In this document: piece after piece, positions 40,188 through 50,936 of the stretch | Layout of the letters: every line of letters begins with the position of its first letter | Position numbering within the stretch: the first letter of the stretch is position 1 | Assembly: GCF_019880245.1 (NCBI RefSeq) | Contig: NZ_CP082286.1 | Coordinates: 1,630,521 to 1,694,520 of the forward strand | Direction: 5' to 3' | Origin: Halobaculum roseum | GTDB taxonomy: Archaea; Halobacteriota; Halobacteria; Halobacteriales; Haloferacaceae | Length of the DNA stretch: 64,000 nt | Made by a program: the position numbers and the translations under genes | Notes under the pieces: model-generated | What the model saw: the letters and a program-made list of their open reading frames with translations, nothing else | The model's database searches: none | What the model was told of the DNA's origin: nothing

Positions 40188-41303
40188 TCACTCCTCCACG
40201 AACGCGTCGTCGCCGTACTCCTCGCGCAGTCGCGCGAACTCCTCGGCCTGCCGTCGGATCTCCGGGGTCTGCTCGGCGAACACGTGCTCGAACATCGAGG
40301 ACGGGTCCGGCCGCACCGTCGACTCCGCCGCGTCGATGGCGTCGGCCACCTCCTCGCGGACGGACTCCTCGACCGCGGCGACGCGGTCGTCGTCGAGGAT
40401 CCCCTGGTTCCGGAGGAACCGCTCCAGCCGCGGGATCGGGTCCTTCGCCTTCCACTTCTCGACCTCCTCGTCCTCGCGGTAGACGCTCGGGTCGTCGGCG
40501 GTCGTGTGCGCGCCGAAGCGGTACTGGACGGCCTCGATCAGCGTCGGACGGCGCTCGCCCTCGCCCGGGTTCTTCGCCTTCTCCAGCGCCTCGGTCGTCG
40601 CCTTGTACACGGCCAGCGGGTCCATACCGTCGATCTGGACGCCCTCGAAGCCGTAGGCGACCGCCTTCTGCGCCAGGGTCTCGCTGGCGGTCTGGCGCTC
40701 GCGCGGGACCGAGATGGCCCACTGGTTGTTGTTGCAGAAGAACACGTTCGGCGTGTCGAACACGCCCGCGAAGTTCAACCCCTCGTGGAAGTCGCCCTCG
40801 CTGGTCGCGCCGTCGCCGAAGTAGCAGATGAACGCGCGGTCGGTGTCGCCGTCGTTCTTCAGCTTGTCCGCCCAGGCCATCCCCGTCGCGTGGGGGACCT
40901 GGCTCGCGATGGGGACCGCGGGCGTGAAGACGTTGGCGTCCTCGGGGATGAGGCTCCCGCGCTCGTCGCCCATCCAGTACAGCAGCGTCTGTTTCAGCGG
41001 CAGGCCGCGGACCAGCGCCGCCCCGTGTTCGCGGTAGGAGGGGATCATCCAGTCGTCCTCGGCCAGCGCCAACGCGGAGCCGACCTGCGCACCCTCCTGT
41101 CCCGACAGCGGCGGGTACGTCCCCATGCGCCCCTGCCGCTGGAGCGACACCGCCCGTTCGTCGAAGTGGCGGGCGAGTTTCATGTGGCGGTACATCGCGA
41201 CAAACTCCTCCTCGGAGAGGTCCGGGACATCGCCGACGACGCCGCCCTCCTCGTCGAGGACCTGAACCATCCCGTCGCCGGGGTCGCGCTCGAGCGTGCT
41301 CAC
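40188..41303 (-). CDS. 2-oxoacid dehydrogenase E1 alpha subunit
   Basis: 371 residues from GTG 41303 (the product then begins STLERDP, as in relatives). The thiamine diphosphate motif is GDGATSEGDFHEGLNFAG...NNNQWAIS; RFGAHTTADDPSVYR is the E1alpha phosphorylation-loop region. Haloarchaea oxidise pyruvate mainly by a ferredoxin oxidoreductase, so the substrate here may be a branched-chain or other 2-oxoacid. The operon promoter (TATA at 41357-41368) has a perfect palindrome just upstream, indicating regulated expression. Confidence 0.95.
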   Translation of the reverse strand: MSTLERDPGDGMVQVLDEEGGVVGDVPDLSEEEFVAMYRHMKLARHFDERAVSLQRQGRMGTYPPLSGQEGAQVGSALALAEDDWMIPSYREHGAALVRGLPLKQTLLYWMGDERGSLIPEDANVFTPAVPIASQVPHATGMAWADKLKNDGDTDRAFICYFGDGATSEGDFHEGLNFAGVFDTPNVFFCNNNQWAISVPRERQTASETLAQKAVAYGFEGVQIDGMDPLAVYKATTEALEKAKNPGEGERRPTLIEAVQYRFGAHTTADDPSVYREDEEVEKWKAKDPIPRLERFLRNQGILDDDRVAAVEESVREEVADAIDAAESTVRPDPSSMFEHVFAEQTPEIRRQAEEFARLREEYGDDAFVEE

Positions 41304-41356
41304 GGTACCCACCTTCGCATACCAGAAGGCTGTCCGTCCCGCCTGATAGTGTTTTC

Positions 41357-41368
41357 GTAAATAGTTTA
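41357..41368 (-). promoter_or_regulatory. promoter of the oxoacid dehydrogenase operon
   Basis: The minus strand reads AAACTATTTACG, a TATA-like box 55-65 bases before GTG 41303, giving a short 5' leader of about 30 bases with a GAAGGTGGG purine stretch near the start codon. Confidence 0.45.
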
Positions 41369-41383
41369 CTGTGGACAGAAATA

Positions 41384-41400
41384 CTGCCAAGAATTGGCAG
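41384..41400. promoter_or_regulatory. perfect palindrome upstream of the operon promoter (candidate operator)
   Basis: CTGCCAAGAATTGGCAG has two 7-base perfect arms around GAA, 16 bases upstream of the TATA-like box. Position upstream of BRE suits an activator, though haloarchaeal repressors also bind near promoters. I do not recognise the motif, and no second copy is visible before lipA. Confidence 0.45.
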
Positions 41401-41587
41401 GGCGTCGAATCTCCCTCGAATGAACCGGATGTTCGTACGTATTTCTTCGTGTATCCCCGAGGTTGCTTTGTGAACGGCCGAAAAGGAGACGGAGTTCTTT
41501 ACAATCGTTAATGCATGCTGTTCGCTAGCACGAGGCACGACATCGCACGCGTCGGACGTGAGAGCGGGGGTCGTGAACAGCCGGGGA

Positions 41588-42532
41588 TCAGTCGGCCGCC
41601 TGTGCGGCCTCGCGCGCCTCCTCGATCGTCGCCCCGTCGCGGACGAGCGCCTCGACGAAGAACTCGCCCGCCTTGTACGACGAGCGGACCATCGGTCCGG
41701 AGGCGCAGTACAGGAACCCGAGTTCCTCCTCGGCGACGCGCGCCCAGGTGTCGAACGCGTCCGGGTGGACGTACTCGAACACGTCGAGGTGCGAGCGCGA
41801 CGGCTGGAGGTACTGCCCGAGCGTGACGATGTCGACGCCGGCGTTCCGGAGGTCCCGCAGCGTGCGGTACACCTCGTGGTCGTACTCGCCGAGCCCGAGC
41901 ATGACGCTGGTTTTCGTGTGGATCCCGGACTCGCGGTGCACGCGTTCGAGCACGTCGAGGGTCTGCTCGTAGTTCGCGCGGCGGTCGCGGACGGGCCACT
42001 GGAGGCGCTCGACGGTCTCGATGTTGTGGGCGATCACGTCCGGGCCGGCGTCGATGATCCGATCGACCGCGTCGGGGTCGCCGCCGAAGTCGGGGATGAG
42101 CACCTCCACGAGGATCGAGGGGTCCCGGCGTTTGATCGCGCGGATCGTCTCCGCGAAGTGGCGCGAGCCGCCGTCGGCGAGGTCGTCGCGGTCGACGGAG
42201 GTGAGCACCACGTAGTCCAGCCCGATCTCCGCGACCGCGTCCGCGACGTTGGCGGGCTCGTCCGGGTCCAGCGGCTCCATCCCGCCGGTCTCCACGTCGC
42301 AGAAGTTGCACCCGCGCGAGCAGCGGTCGCCCATCAGCATGAACGTGGCCGTCCCCGGCCCGTCGCCGGGGCCGCTTCCGCCCGACCAGCACTCCCCGAG
42401 GTTCGGGCAGTTCGCCTCCTCACAGACGGTGTGGAGGTCGCGGTCGCGGAGGATGGACTTGATCTCGGTGAAGCGCCGCCCGGACGGCGGGCGCATCTTC
42501 AGCCAGTCCGGCTTCCGCCGCCGACTACTCAT
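41588..42532 (-). CDS. lipA: lipoyl synthase (radical SAM)
   Basis: 314 residues. The auxiliary cluster motif is CEEANCPNLGECW and the radical SAM motif CSRGCNFCD; the C-terminal GPMVRSSYKAGEF carries the conserved serine ligand. The enzyme inserts two sulphur atoms into octanoyl groups on E2-type proteins. It lies 284 bases upstream of the E1alpha-E1beta-E2 operon in the same direction, so the lipoylated E2 and its modifying enzyme are neighbours. ATG 42532 gives the expected MSSRRRKPDWLKMRPP start. No lipoate ligase or octanoyltransferase is in view. Confidence 0.96.
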   Translation of the reverse strand: MSSRRRKPDWLKMRPPSGRRFTEIKSILRDRDLHTVCEEANCPNLGECWSGGSGPGDGPGTATFMLMGDRCSRGCNFCDVETGGMEPLDPDEPANVADAVAEIGLDYVVLTSVDRDDLADGGSRHFAETIRAIKRRDPSILVEVLIPDFGGDPDAVDRIIDAGPDVIAHNIETVERLQWPVRDRRANYEQTLDVLERVHRESGIHTKTSVMLGLGEYDHEVYRTLRDLRNAGVDIVTLGQYLQPSRSHLDVFEYVHPDAFDTWARVAEEELGFLYCASGPMVRSSYKAGEFFVEALVRDGATIEEAREAAQAAD

Positions 42533-42688
42533 ACCTCGTCCTTCGTCGCGGGGGGCAAAAGCGTGCGGTATACCCCCTCGAGTTGGTCCGCCCGCGACTC
42601 GGATCCGATGCGGTTCGAGCCGCCGGCGCGTGGATCCGACCGTCGATTCCACGCATCGAATGTGATAACAGATTGAACCGACAGGGAT

Positions 42689-42697
42689 TTATTATAT
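42689..42697 (+). promoter_or_regulatory. TATA box of the MATE exporter gene
   Basis: TTTATTATA ends 28 bases before ATG 42725 in an AT-rich patch (GATAACAGATTG, TTTATTATATCG) that stands out from the GC-rich surroundings. A leaderless transcript is expected. Confidence 0.55.
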
Positions 42698-42724
42698 CGC
42701 TAAGAGTGTGGAACAGACCCGCGA

Positions 42725-44143
42725 ATGTTCGACGTCTCGCCCGAGGAGATCACCGACGGGCGGCTGGGGAGAGCGCTCGCGTTCCTCTCGATCCCGATCG
42801 TCGCCCAGCAGCTCGCGGTCACCGCACAGAGCATCGTCGACGTGCTCTGGCTCGGTCGCCTCAGCGGCGAGGCGGTCGCCGCCGTCGGGCTCGTGGCGCC
42901 GCTGATCGGGCTGATGACGGCGGTCGTGAGCGGCGTCTTCACCGGCGAACACGTCCTCGTCTCACAGCGCGTCGGCGACGACGACGAGCGCGGGGCGAGC
43001 CGCGCGGTGTTCCACGCGCTCGTCGCCGGCGTCGCGGTGATGCTCGCGATGGTGGTCGTCGCGAACCTGTTCGGCGCCGAGTTGACCGCGCTGTTCGACC
43101 CCGGACCCGAGGTCGCCCGGATGGGCGCGATCTACCTCGGGACGATGGCGGTCGCGTACACCGTCTCGACCGTCAGCGACGTGTTCGAGTACGGCTTCAT
43201 CGGCGCCGGTGACTCCCGGACCCCGCTCCTGGTCAACCTCCTGTCGATCGGGATCAGCATCGGCCTCGATCCGCTGCTCATCTTCGGATACGGGCCGATC
43301 CCGGGGTACGGGATCGCGGGCGCCGCCTACGCGACGGCGATCGGGTTCGGCGTCGGCGCCCTCGTCATGATCGCCGCCGCACGCTCGGGCCACCGAGGGT
43401 TCACCTTCCGCCTCGACGCCGTCGGCCTCGATCGCGGGGAGTTCCGCGAGCTCGTCTCCGTGGGCGCGCCGAAGGTCGGGCAGGGGATCGCCAGACAGGT
43501 CGCCCGGCTCGCGGTCGTCGCGATCGTGTCGCTGACGGGCGGCGCGGCGGCGCTCACGGCGTACACCATCGGCGCGCGGATCGCGACGGTCGTGTTCGTC
43601 CCCGCGGCGGCGATCGGGTCGGCGGGGACGACCCTCGTCGGGCAGAACCTCGGCGCCGACAAGCCCGCCCGGGCGACCCGGGCGACGTGGCTCGGCGTCG
43701 GCGCCGGCGCGGTGGGGCTCGGCGCGATCGGCGTCGTCCAGTACCTCCTGCCGGAGGCCGTCGCCACCCTGTTCGTCCCCGGGATCGCCGGCGAGGCGCT
43801 GACGCTGACGGTCGCGTACCTCCAGATCCTCGCGCTCGGCTACTGGGCGCTCGGGACGATCTGGACGGTCGAGGCCGGCTTCAACGGCGCCGGCCGAACG
43901 GACGTGAGCATGTACTCGACGATGCTCCAGTACTGGGCCGTCCGGGTGCCCGTCGCCGCCGTCGGCGCGTTCGTCCTCGGCTGGGGGGCGCTCGGGCCCT
44001 TCTGGGCGGTGACGGTCTCGAACGTCGTCGCCGCCGTCGGACTGGTGGGGTACTTCCGCTACTCGACCGCCGGAGGGCTCCACGAGCGGGCCGCCGAGGG
44101 CGCCGGCAGCGACGGCGACGCCGGGGTCGCGGCCGACGACTGA
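42725..44143 (+). CDS. MATE-family multidrug/metabolite exporter
   Basis: 472 residues with about 12 hydrophobic helices in two six-helix halves. The first helix (ALAFLSIPIVAQQLAVTAQSIVDVLWLG) and its second-half equivalent (VSVGAPKVGQGIARQVARLAVVAIVS) show the family's internal symmetry, and FIGAGDSRTPLLVNL / FNGAGRTDVSMYSTM are the matching loops. Such transporters export organic cations or drugs by Na+ or H+ antiport. It is single and has its own AT-rich promoter. A short acidic tail ends the protein. Confidence 0.93.
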   Translation: MFDVSPEEITDGRLGRALAFLSIPIVAQQLAVTAQSIVDVLWLGRLSGEAVAAVGLVAPLIGLMTAVVSGVFTGEHVLVSQRVGDDDERGASRAVFHALVAGVAVMLAMVVVANLFGAELTALFDPGPEVARMGAIYLGTMAVAYTVSTVSDVFEYGFIGAGDSRTPLLVNLLSIGISIGLDPLLIFGYGPIPGYGIAGAAYATAIGFGVGALVMIAAARSGHRGFTFRLDAVGLDRGEFRELVSVGAPKVGQGIARQVARLAVVAIVSLTGGAAALTAYTIGARIATVVFVPAAAIGSAGTTLVGQNLGADKPARATRATWLGVGAGAVGLGAIGVVQYLLPEAVATLFVPGIAGEALTLTVAYLQILALGYWALGTIWTVEAGFNGAGRTDVSMYSTMLQYWAVRVPVAAVGAFVLGWGALGPFWAVTVSNVVAAVGLVGYFRYSTAGGLHERAAEGAGSDGDAGVAADD

Positions 44144-44194
44144 CCCGTCCGGACGAGCGAATCGGGCCGGACCCAAGATCGAACTGTCCGCCGG

Positions 44195-46282
<2,088 letters not shown>

Positions 46283-46371
46283 TGGAGTGGGTGTGGGGCG
46301 GGACGCACTTGACGAGCGCGGTCGAGTGAGTGAGCGACCGAAGGGAGCGAACGAACGAGACCGCGGACAAC

Positions 46372-46397
46372 GGCGGCGCGCTTGCGGGCGCGCCGCC
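46372..46397. repeat. dispersed GGCGGC-GCCGCC hairpin element, copy 4
   Basis: GGCGGCGCGC (46372-46381) pairs perfectly with GCGCGCCGCC (46388-46397) around TTGCGG, a 10-bp stem. Flanks show GAGTGAGTGAGCGACC and GAGCGAACGAAC with GCGGTC (46318) and GACCGC (46359) as an outer inverted repeat. Confidence 0.55.
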
Positions 46398-46507
46398 CAC
46401 AGAGAGCGCGATCGCCGCGACTCACTGGACCGCCGACCGCGTCGGCGACAGCGGCGACGTTCGCGACCGCCGAAACGCATACCACCCGAAGCCGAGAAGG
46501 ACCGAAC

Positions 46508-46780
46508 ATGACACGCACGCTCCTCGTGGAGGCGGCAGAACACGCCGAACGCGCGGCCGACGCCGCCGACGGCGAGGCGGCCGACCGGTTCGACCGGGTC
46601 GCCGACGACCTCCGGGCGGTCGCCGACGAGAGTCGGTCCGGTCCCGACCACGGCTGGATGGCGAAGCGCATCAACACGATCCGTGAGGCCGCGAGCGACG
46701 CGAACGACGACGTGCGGGGCCACGCCGAGGCCGCAGTCGAGTCTATCAGCGAGTACCGCGAGGACGTGCCGGGCGTCTGA
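46508..46780 (+). CDS. small helical haloarchaeal protein, unknown function
   Basis: 90 residues, nearly all helix and very acidic: [19 protein letters not shown], then [16 protein letters not shown], a basic turn [20 protein letters not shown] and a final helix. Regular spacing of Ala and charged residues suggests a three-helix bundle. No cysteine or membrane segment. I recognise this kind of protein as widespread in haloarchaea but know no role. ATG 46508 starts the coding pattern; it is divergent from uvrB and convergent with the next gene. Confidence 0.7.
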   Translation: MTRTLLVEAAEHAERAADAADGEAADRFDRVADDLRAVADESRSGPDHGWMAKRINTIREAASDANDDVRGHAEAAVESISEYREDVPGV

Positions 46781-46832
46781 GGCGACGGCCGGTGCCGTCG
46801 AGCACCGTTCAGCAGACATCCAAGCGAACTGC

Positions 46833-47462
46833 TCAGCAGACGTTCTTCGGCTTGACGCCCATCGACTCCAGCGTCGTCACGTAGTCGTCGTAGGCGACCT
46901 CGACGATCCGGTCGGCGGCGTCGCGGGCGGCGCTCCAGTCCTCGTCGTCGTCGCACACCTCCGCGAGCACGTCGAGCGCGTCGTCGAGGCGCTCGGCCAG
47001 GTCGTCGCGGATACCGCGGAAGTCGTTCGAAGAGGCCGGGTCCGCGTCGCCGACGAAGAAGCCGACCGTCTGCTCGGCGCGGGTGTGGGCGACCACGAGC
47101 CGGCCGTACAGCCCGCCGACGCGCTCGACGGTGTCCGTCAGGTCGGCGAGCACGTCGTACTCCGGGTACTCGTGGGGGTCGTCGGTCTCGGGGTCGAAGT
47201 CGGGGTCGGCCACGTCGCGGTGTTCGCGCGCGTCCTCGGCGGCGTCGCCGAACAGCGCCGCGGCGTCGCCGTTGGCCTCGTCGGCGCTCCACGACTCGAA
47301 GATCCGCCCCGCGAGGGCGAACTCGGCGGCGACGGCGGTGCGGACGGCATCGGCGTCCATCTCGCCGCCGGTCAGCGCGTACAGCGATTTCGAGGACCCG
47401 AGCCGCGAGAGCGGCGTCTCGTTGTCGTCCCGGAACTCCGCTGAGAAGGCGTCTGCGTCCAT
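46833..47462 (-). CDS. conserved haloarchaeal helical protein, unknown function
   Basis: 209 residues. The N-terminus ([26 protein letters not shown]) is a distinctive haloarchaeal motif I have seen in uncharacterised proteins. The body alternates helices with many acidic residues ([59 protein letters not shown]), consistent with a helical bundle; conserved His/Glu pairs could hint at a ferritin-like metal site, but no clear ExxH pattern is complete. The C-terminus ends in KPKNVC. Function not assigned. Confidence 0.75.
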   Translation of the reverse strand: MDADAFSAEFRDDNETPLSRLGSSKSLYALTGGEMDADAVRTAVAAEFALAGRIFESWSADEANGDAAALFGDAAEDAREHRDVADPDFDPETDDPHEYPEYDVLADLTDTVERVGGLYGRLVVAHTRAEQTVGFFVGDADPASSNDFRGIRDDLAERLDDALDVLAEVCDDDEDWSAARDAADRIVEVAYDDYVTTLESMGVKPKNVC

Positions 47463-47643
47463 GCCCCGACGTACGCCGGTGTGCCGCTTGAAACCCTCGC
47501 CGCCGGCAGCGCTGGCGCGGGCGTGAGAGTCGGCCGGACAACGGGTCGACCGGGCGGTGGCAGTTGGAACGCGCCGATCGCACGCCCGAAGCGGACAGCG
47601 GCCCCGGCGACACCCTTACTAGCCGCCCGGGAGAGTCGCGGAT

Positions 47644-49242
47644 GTGTCACGTCCCTCCGACGAGCCGCGGTCCGTCTCGACCGCGCTCACGGCGGCCGGG
47701 CGGCTCCTCCGCGACCGCCCCGCCGCGGTCCTCCCGGCGTACCTCCTCTCGATCGGCCTCGCCGCCGCCGCCCGCGTCCCGGTGACGGTCGGCCTCGGCG
47801 TCGCCGTGGCGTCGCTAGCGGCGACCGGTCGACTCGAACCGCTCGTGCGTGCGGCCGTCGAGCTACAGGAGGCCGCTCGCGCCGCCGGCGACCCCGGCGG
47901 CGGGATCGGGCCCGGAGACGGTCCGGAATCCGGTTCCGGGGAGATCCCGGCCGGCGCCGCCGAGGCGCTGGCCGACGCCGCCGCGAACGCCGCGACGCCG
48001 ACGGTCGTCGCCGCCCTCGGGATCGGCGTCGTCGTCGCGGTCGTGGTCGGCCTGCTCGCGCGGGCGCTGGGATCGGCGGTGTCGTACGGGACCGTCTGGG
48101 CCGGGCTCGACGGCCGCGACCCGCTCGTGTCCGGCGTCCGAACCGCCGGGCGCTGGCGGACGTTCCTCGGGCTCGCGCTCGTCCGCGCGGTCGTCGGCCT
48201 CGTCGCAGTCGGCGGCCCGCTGTTCGTCGGGGTGAACCTCGCGCTCCGGCCCGCAGTGATCGGCGGCGACGCCGCCGCTGGCGTTGTCGCGGTCCTCCTG
48301 ACCGTCGGACTCGTCGGCCTCGGCGTCCTGGTCCTCCTCCTCGCGTACTTCCTGCTGGCGTTCGCGGAGTCGGCCGCCGTCGTCGACGGCCGCGGGGCCG
48401 TCGGGTCGATCCGGGCGAGCCTCGGGTTCGTTCGCGACCACCCGGCCCACGCCGTCGGGTTCGCGCTCGTCGCCGTCGGCGGCTACGTCGCGGCCGCGGT
48501 CGCCGTCGGCGTCGCCAACGCCGCGGGGGCGGGCAGTCTCGGCGGGATCGTGTTGCCGCTCTTCGTCGTCCCGCTGCTCGACGCCGGCGCGACCGCGCTG
48601 TACGCCGGATGCGACCGCCCTGAACCGGTCGAGCGTCCGGGGTTCCGCACGCGCGTTCGCCGCGCGCTCGGGCACGGCTGGAGCGAGATGACGGGGTTCG
48701 TCGCCGGCCATCCGGTCGCGGTGCTGGCCGCGCTCGCGACGCTGGCGGGCGGGGTCGCCGCTGGGTACGCCACGACCGCCCCGTACGGGGTGACGGCGTC
48801 GGGCCCGGAGGACGTGGCGGGCGTGTTCGGCGCGGTCCCCGTCGGCCCGTTCGTCACCATCGCGGCGAACAACTGGCTCGTGAGCGTGGGGCTCGCGTAC
48901 GGCGGCGTCGCCTTCGGCCTCCCGGCGGTGTCGGGACTGCTGTTCAACGGCGTCCTCGTCGGCGCGCTCGCGGGCGTGTTCGACCGGACGGCGTTCCTCG
49001 CGCTCGTGGCCCCCCACGGCGTGCTCGAGCTCCCGGTGATCGCCGTCGCCGGCGGGCTCGGACTCCACCTCGGCGGCGTCGGCTGGCGTGCGGTTCGCGG
49101 CCGCGCGGACGCCGAGGCGGTCGCGGCCGCGCTGGAACGGGCCGCGCACGTGCTGGTCGGGATCGGGATCCTGCTGGTCGTCGCGGCCGCCGTCGAGGCG
49201 TTCCTCACGCCGCGGGTCGCGGCCGCCGTGCTGGGCGGATAA
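47644..49242 (+). CDS. SpoIIM-like membrane protein with N-terminal multi-helix domain
   Basis: 532 residues starting GTG 47644. About 11-12 hydrophobic helices. The N-terminal half (about 20-310) is a glycerophosphoryl-diester-like membrane domain of haloarchaeal type (RAVVGLVAVGGPLFVGVNLAL, VLLLAYFLLAFAESAAVVDG). From about 345 the SpoIIM/DUF95 domain starts: IAANNWLVSVGLAYGGVAFGLP and VAPHGVLELPVIAVAGGLGLHLG, the PHGxxELP motif being diagnostic. Bacterial SpoIIM works in membrane remodelling at engulfment; archaeal relatives have no known task. The fusion is conserved in haloarchaea. The expected role is at the membrane or cell division, unproven. Confidence 0.85.
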   Translation: MSRPSDEPRSVSTALTAAGRLLRDRPAAVLPAYLLSIGLAAAARVPVTVGLGVAVASLAATGRLEPLVRAAVELQEAARAAGDPGGGIGPGDGPESGSGEIPAGAAEALADAAANAATPTVVAALGIGVVVAVVVGLLARALGSAVSYGTVWAGLDGRDPLVSGVRTAGRWRTFLGLALVRAVVGLVAVGGPLFVGVNLALRPAVIGGDAAAGVVAVLLTVGLVGLGVLVLLLAYFLLAFAESAAVVDGRGAVGSIRASLGFVRDHPAHAVGFALVAVGGYVAAAVAVGVANAAGAGSLGGIVLPLFVVPLLDAGATALYAGCDRPEPVERPGFRTRVRRALGHGWSEMTGFVAGHPVAVLAALATLAGGVAAGYATTAPYGVTASGPEDVAGVFGAVPVGPFVTIAANNWLVSVGLAYGGVAFGLPAVSGLLFNGVLVGALAGVFDRTAFLALVAPHGVLELPVIAVAGGLGLHLGGVGWRAVRGRADAEAVAAALERAAHVLVGIGILLVVAAAVEAFLTPRVAAAVLGG

Positions 49243-49382
49243 CGGTCGGCCACGTGGGGTCGAAGCGCCCGGATCCGCGATCTCGCGGGGTCGGTTCGGC
49301 GTCCGCCGGAGCCGTGATCGGTCGAAATCCTGGCGCAGAGACACATACGCACCTTTTTGGTAGCCGGTGTCCGAGCGCGCCC

Positions 49383-50906
49383 ATGGGCGATCTGTCTCCC
49401 GGGGAAGCCCTCCTCGATCACGCACAGGACGAGATCGCCGTCGTCACCGCCGACGGGACGTTCACCTACGTGAACGCCGCCGTCGAGGCGATCCTGGGAT
49501 TCGAGCCGGCGGACCTCGTCGGCGAGACCGTCTTCTCGTACGTCCACCCCGACGACGCGCCGAGGGTCCGACGGAAGTTCGATCGAACGGTCCGGTCGGA
49601 CGCGTACGACGAGACCACCGTCACGTACAGACATCGAACCAGCGACGGGTCCTGGGTGTGGTTCGAGAGCCGGCTGTCGAACCTGACCGCCGACGCGTAC
49701 GACGGATACGTCGTGAGCTCGCGCGACATCACCGAACGGGTGCTGGCCGAGGAGACGCGCGACGCGGCCGCCGCGCGGTTGCACACGATCGCCTCGGTGT
49801 CGGGCGACGTGCTCTGGCTGTTCGCCGGCGACTGGTCGGAGGCGCTGTTCGTGAACGGCGCCGTCGAGCAGATCTACGGGATCGCCCCGGAACGGCTGTA
49901 TCGGGACTCGGTGGCGTTCCTCGACACGGTCCATCCGGACGACCTAGCCGGCGTGATCGACGGAATGGAGCGGCTCACGGACGGCGAATCCGTCGACATC
50001 GAGTACCGCGTCAACCCCGACGAGAACTTCACCCGGTGGGTGTGGGTGCAGGCGACTCCGATCGTCGAGGACGGCGTCGTCACCCGGATCGCGGGGTTCA
50101 GCCGCGACGTGACCGACAGACGCCGGCGCGAGCAGCACCTGGTGGTGATGGACAACCTCCTTCGGCACACCCTCCGCAACGACCTCAACGTGATCCTGGG
50201 GACGGCAGAACGGATCGCCACCGCGTTCCCGGAGGCTGCCACGCTGACCGAACAGATCCGAGCGACGGGGACGCGACTGCTCCAGAGCGCGGCCAAGGAA
50301 CGACAGATCATCGAGCTCCTCGTCAACCGACGCTTCGGCGAACGGATCGCCGTCGGCGACGCCGTCGAGCGCGCCGTCGAACGGGCGCGAACGCGCCACC
50401 CGAACGGCGATATCGAGTACGTCGCTGGGCCGGACGACCGTTCGGCGGCGATCCCCTCGCCGATCACGGCCGCGGTGACCGAACTGATCGAGAACGGGGT
50501 CATCCATTGCGACGACCGGCGGCCGGCCGTCGACGTTCGCGTTCGGTCCGGCGGCGACGGGAGCGTCGCCATCGAGATCGTCGACGGCGCCGCCCCGCTT
50601 CCCGACGTCGAGGTGAACGTGCTGACCGGGTCCCACGAGTTCGGACGCGACCCCGTCCGTCACAGCGGCGGGCTGGGGGTCTGGCTCGTCTACTGGTGCG
50701 TCGAACTCGCGAACGGAGCCGTCGCCGTCGAGAACGCGGGATCCGACGGGAACCGGATCGAGATCACCGTCCCGACGGACGCGGACGAGTCGACCGTGAA
50801 CCCGGGCGGGCCGACTGCGGATCCGAACGGGTCGAGCGCGAGTTCGAACGGGGGCGGCCCGAACGGGTGTGCGAACACCGGGCGTGCCGACCGCACGTCC
50901 GAGTGA
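49383..50906 (+). CDS. PAS-PAS sensor histidine kinase
   Basis: 507 residues from ATG 49383. Two PAS domains lie at about 8-125 (VVTADGTFTYVNAAVEAILGFEPADLVG) and 135-255 (WSEALFVNGAVEQIYGIAPERLYRD, VWVQATPIVEDGVVTRIAGFSRDVTD). The phosphoacceptor H box is LLRHTLRNDLNVILG. The N box is TAAVTELIENGVIH, and the G2-like turn SGGLGVWLVYW is present, but the G1 box (normally DxGxG) reads EIVDGAAPLPDVE, so ATP use may be weakened. No membrane segment, so it senses cytoplasmic signals. No response regulator is adjacent. A disordered Gly/Asn tail ends the protein. Confidence 0.9.
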   Translation: MGDLSPGEALLDHAQDEIAVVTADGTFTYVNAAVEAILGFEPADLVGETVFSYVHPDDAPRVRRKFDRTVRSDAYDETTVTYRHRTSDGSWVWFESRLSNLTADAYDGYVVSSRDITERVLAEETRDAAAARLHTIASVSGDVLWLFAGDWSEALFVNGAVEQIYGIAPERLYRDSVAFLDTVHPDDLAGVIDGMERLTDGESVDIEYRVNPDENFTRWVWVQATPIVEDGVVTRIAGFSRDVTDRRRREQHLVVMDNLLRHTLRNDLNVILGTAERIATAFPEAATLTEQIRATGTRLLQSAAKERQIIELLVNRRFGERIAVGDAVERAVERARTRHPNGDIEYVAGPDDRSAAIPSPITAAVTELIENGVIHCDDRRPAVDVRVRSGGDGSVAIEIVDGAAPLPDVEVNVLTGSHEFGRDPVRHSGGLGVWLVYWCVELANGAVAVENAGSDGNRIEITVPTDADESTVNPGGPTADPNGSSASSNGGGPNGCANTGRADRTSE

Positions 50907-50936
50907 GCGGTTCGTCTCCGGGGGAGATCGGGCGGG

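Noticed and set aside
37160-40831. A 1223-codon open frame on the plus strand opposite the oxoacid dehydrogenase operon
   Set aside because: It mirrors E1/E2 genes in the complementary strand and shows valine/leucine/aspartate monotony typical of antisense frames in GC-rich DNA.
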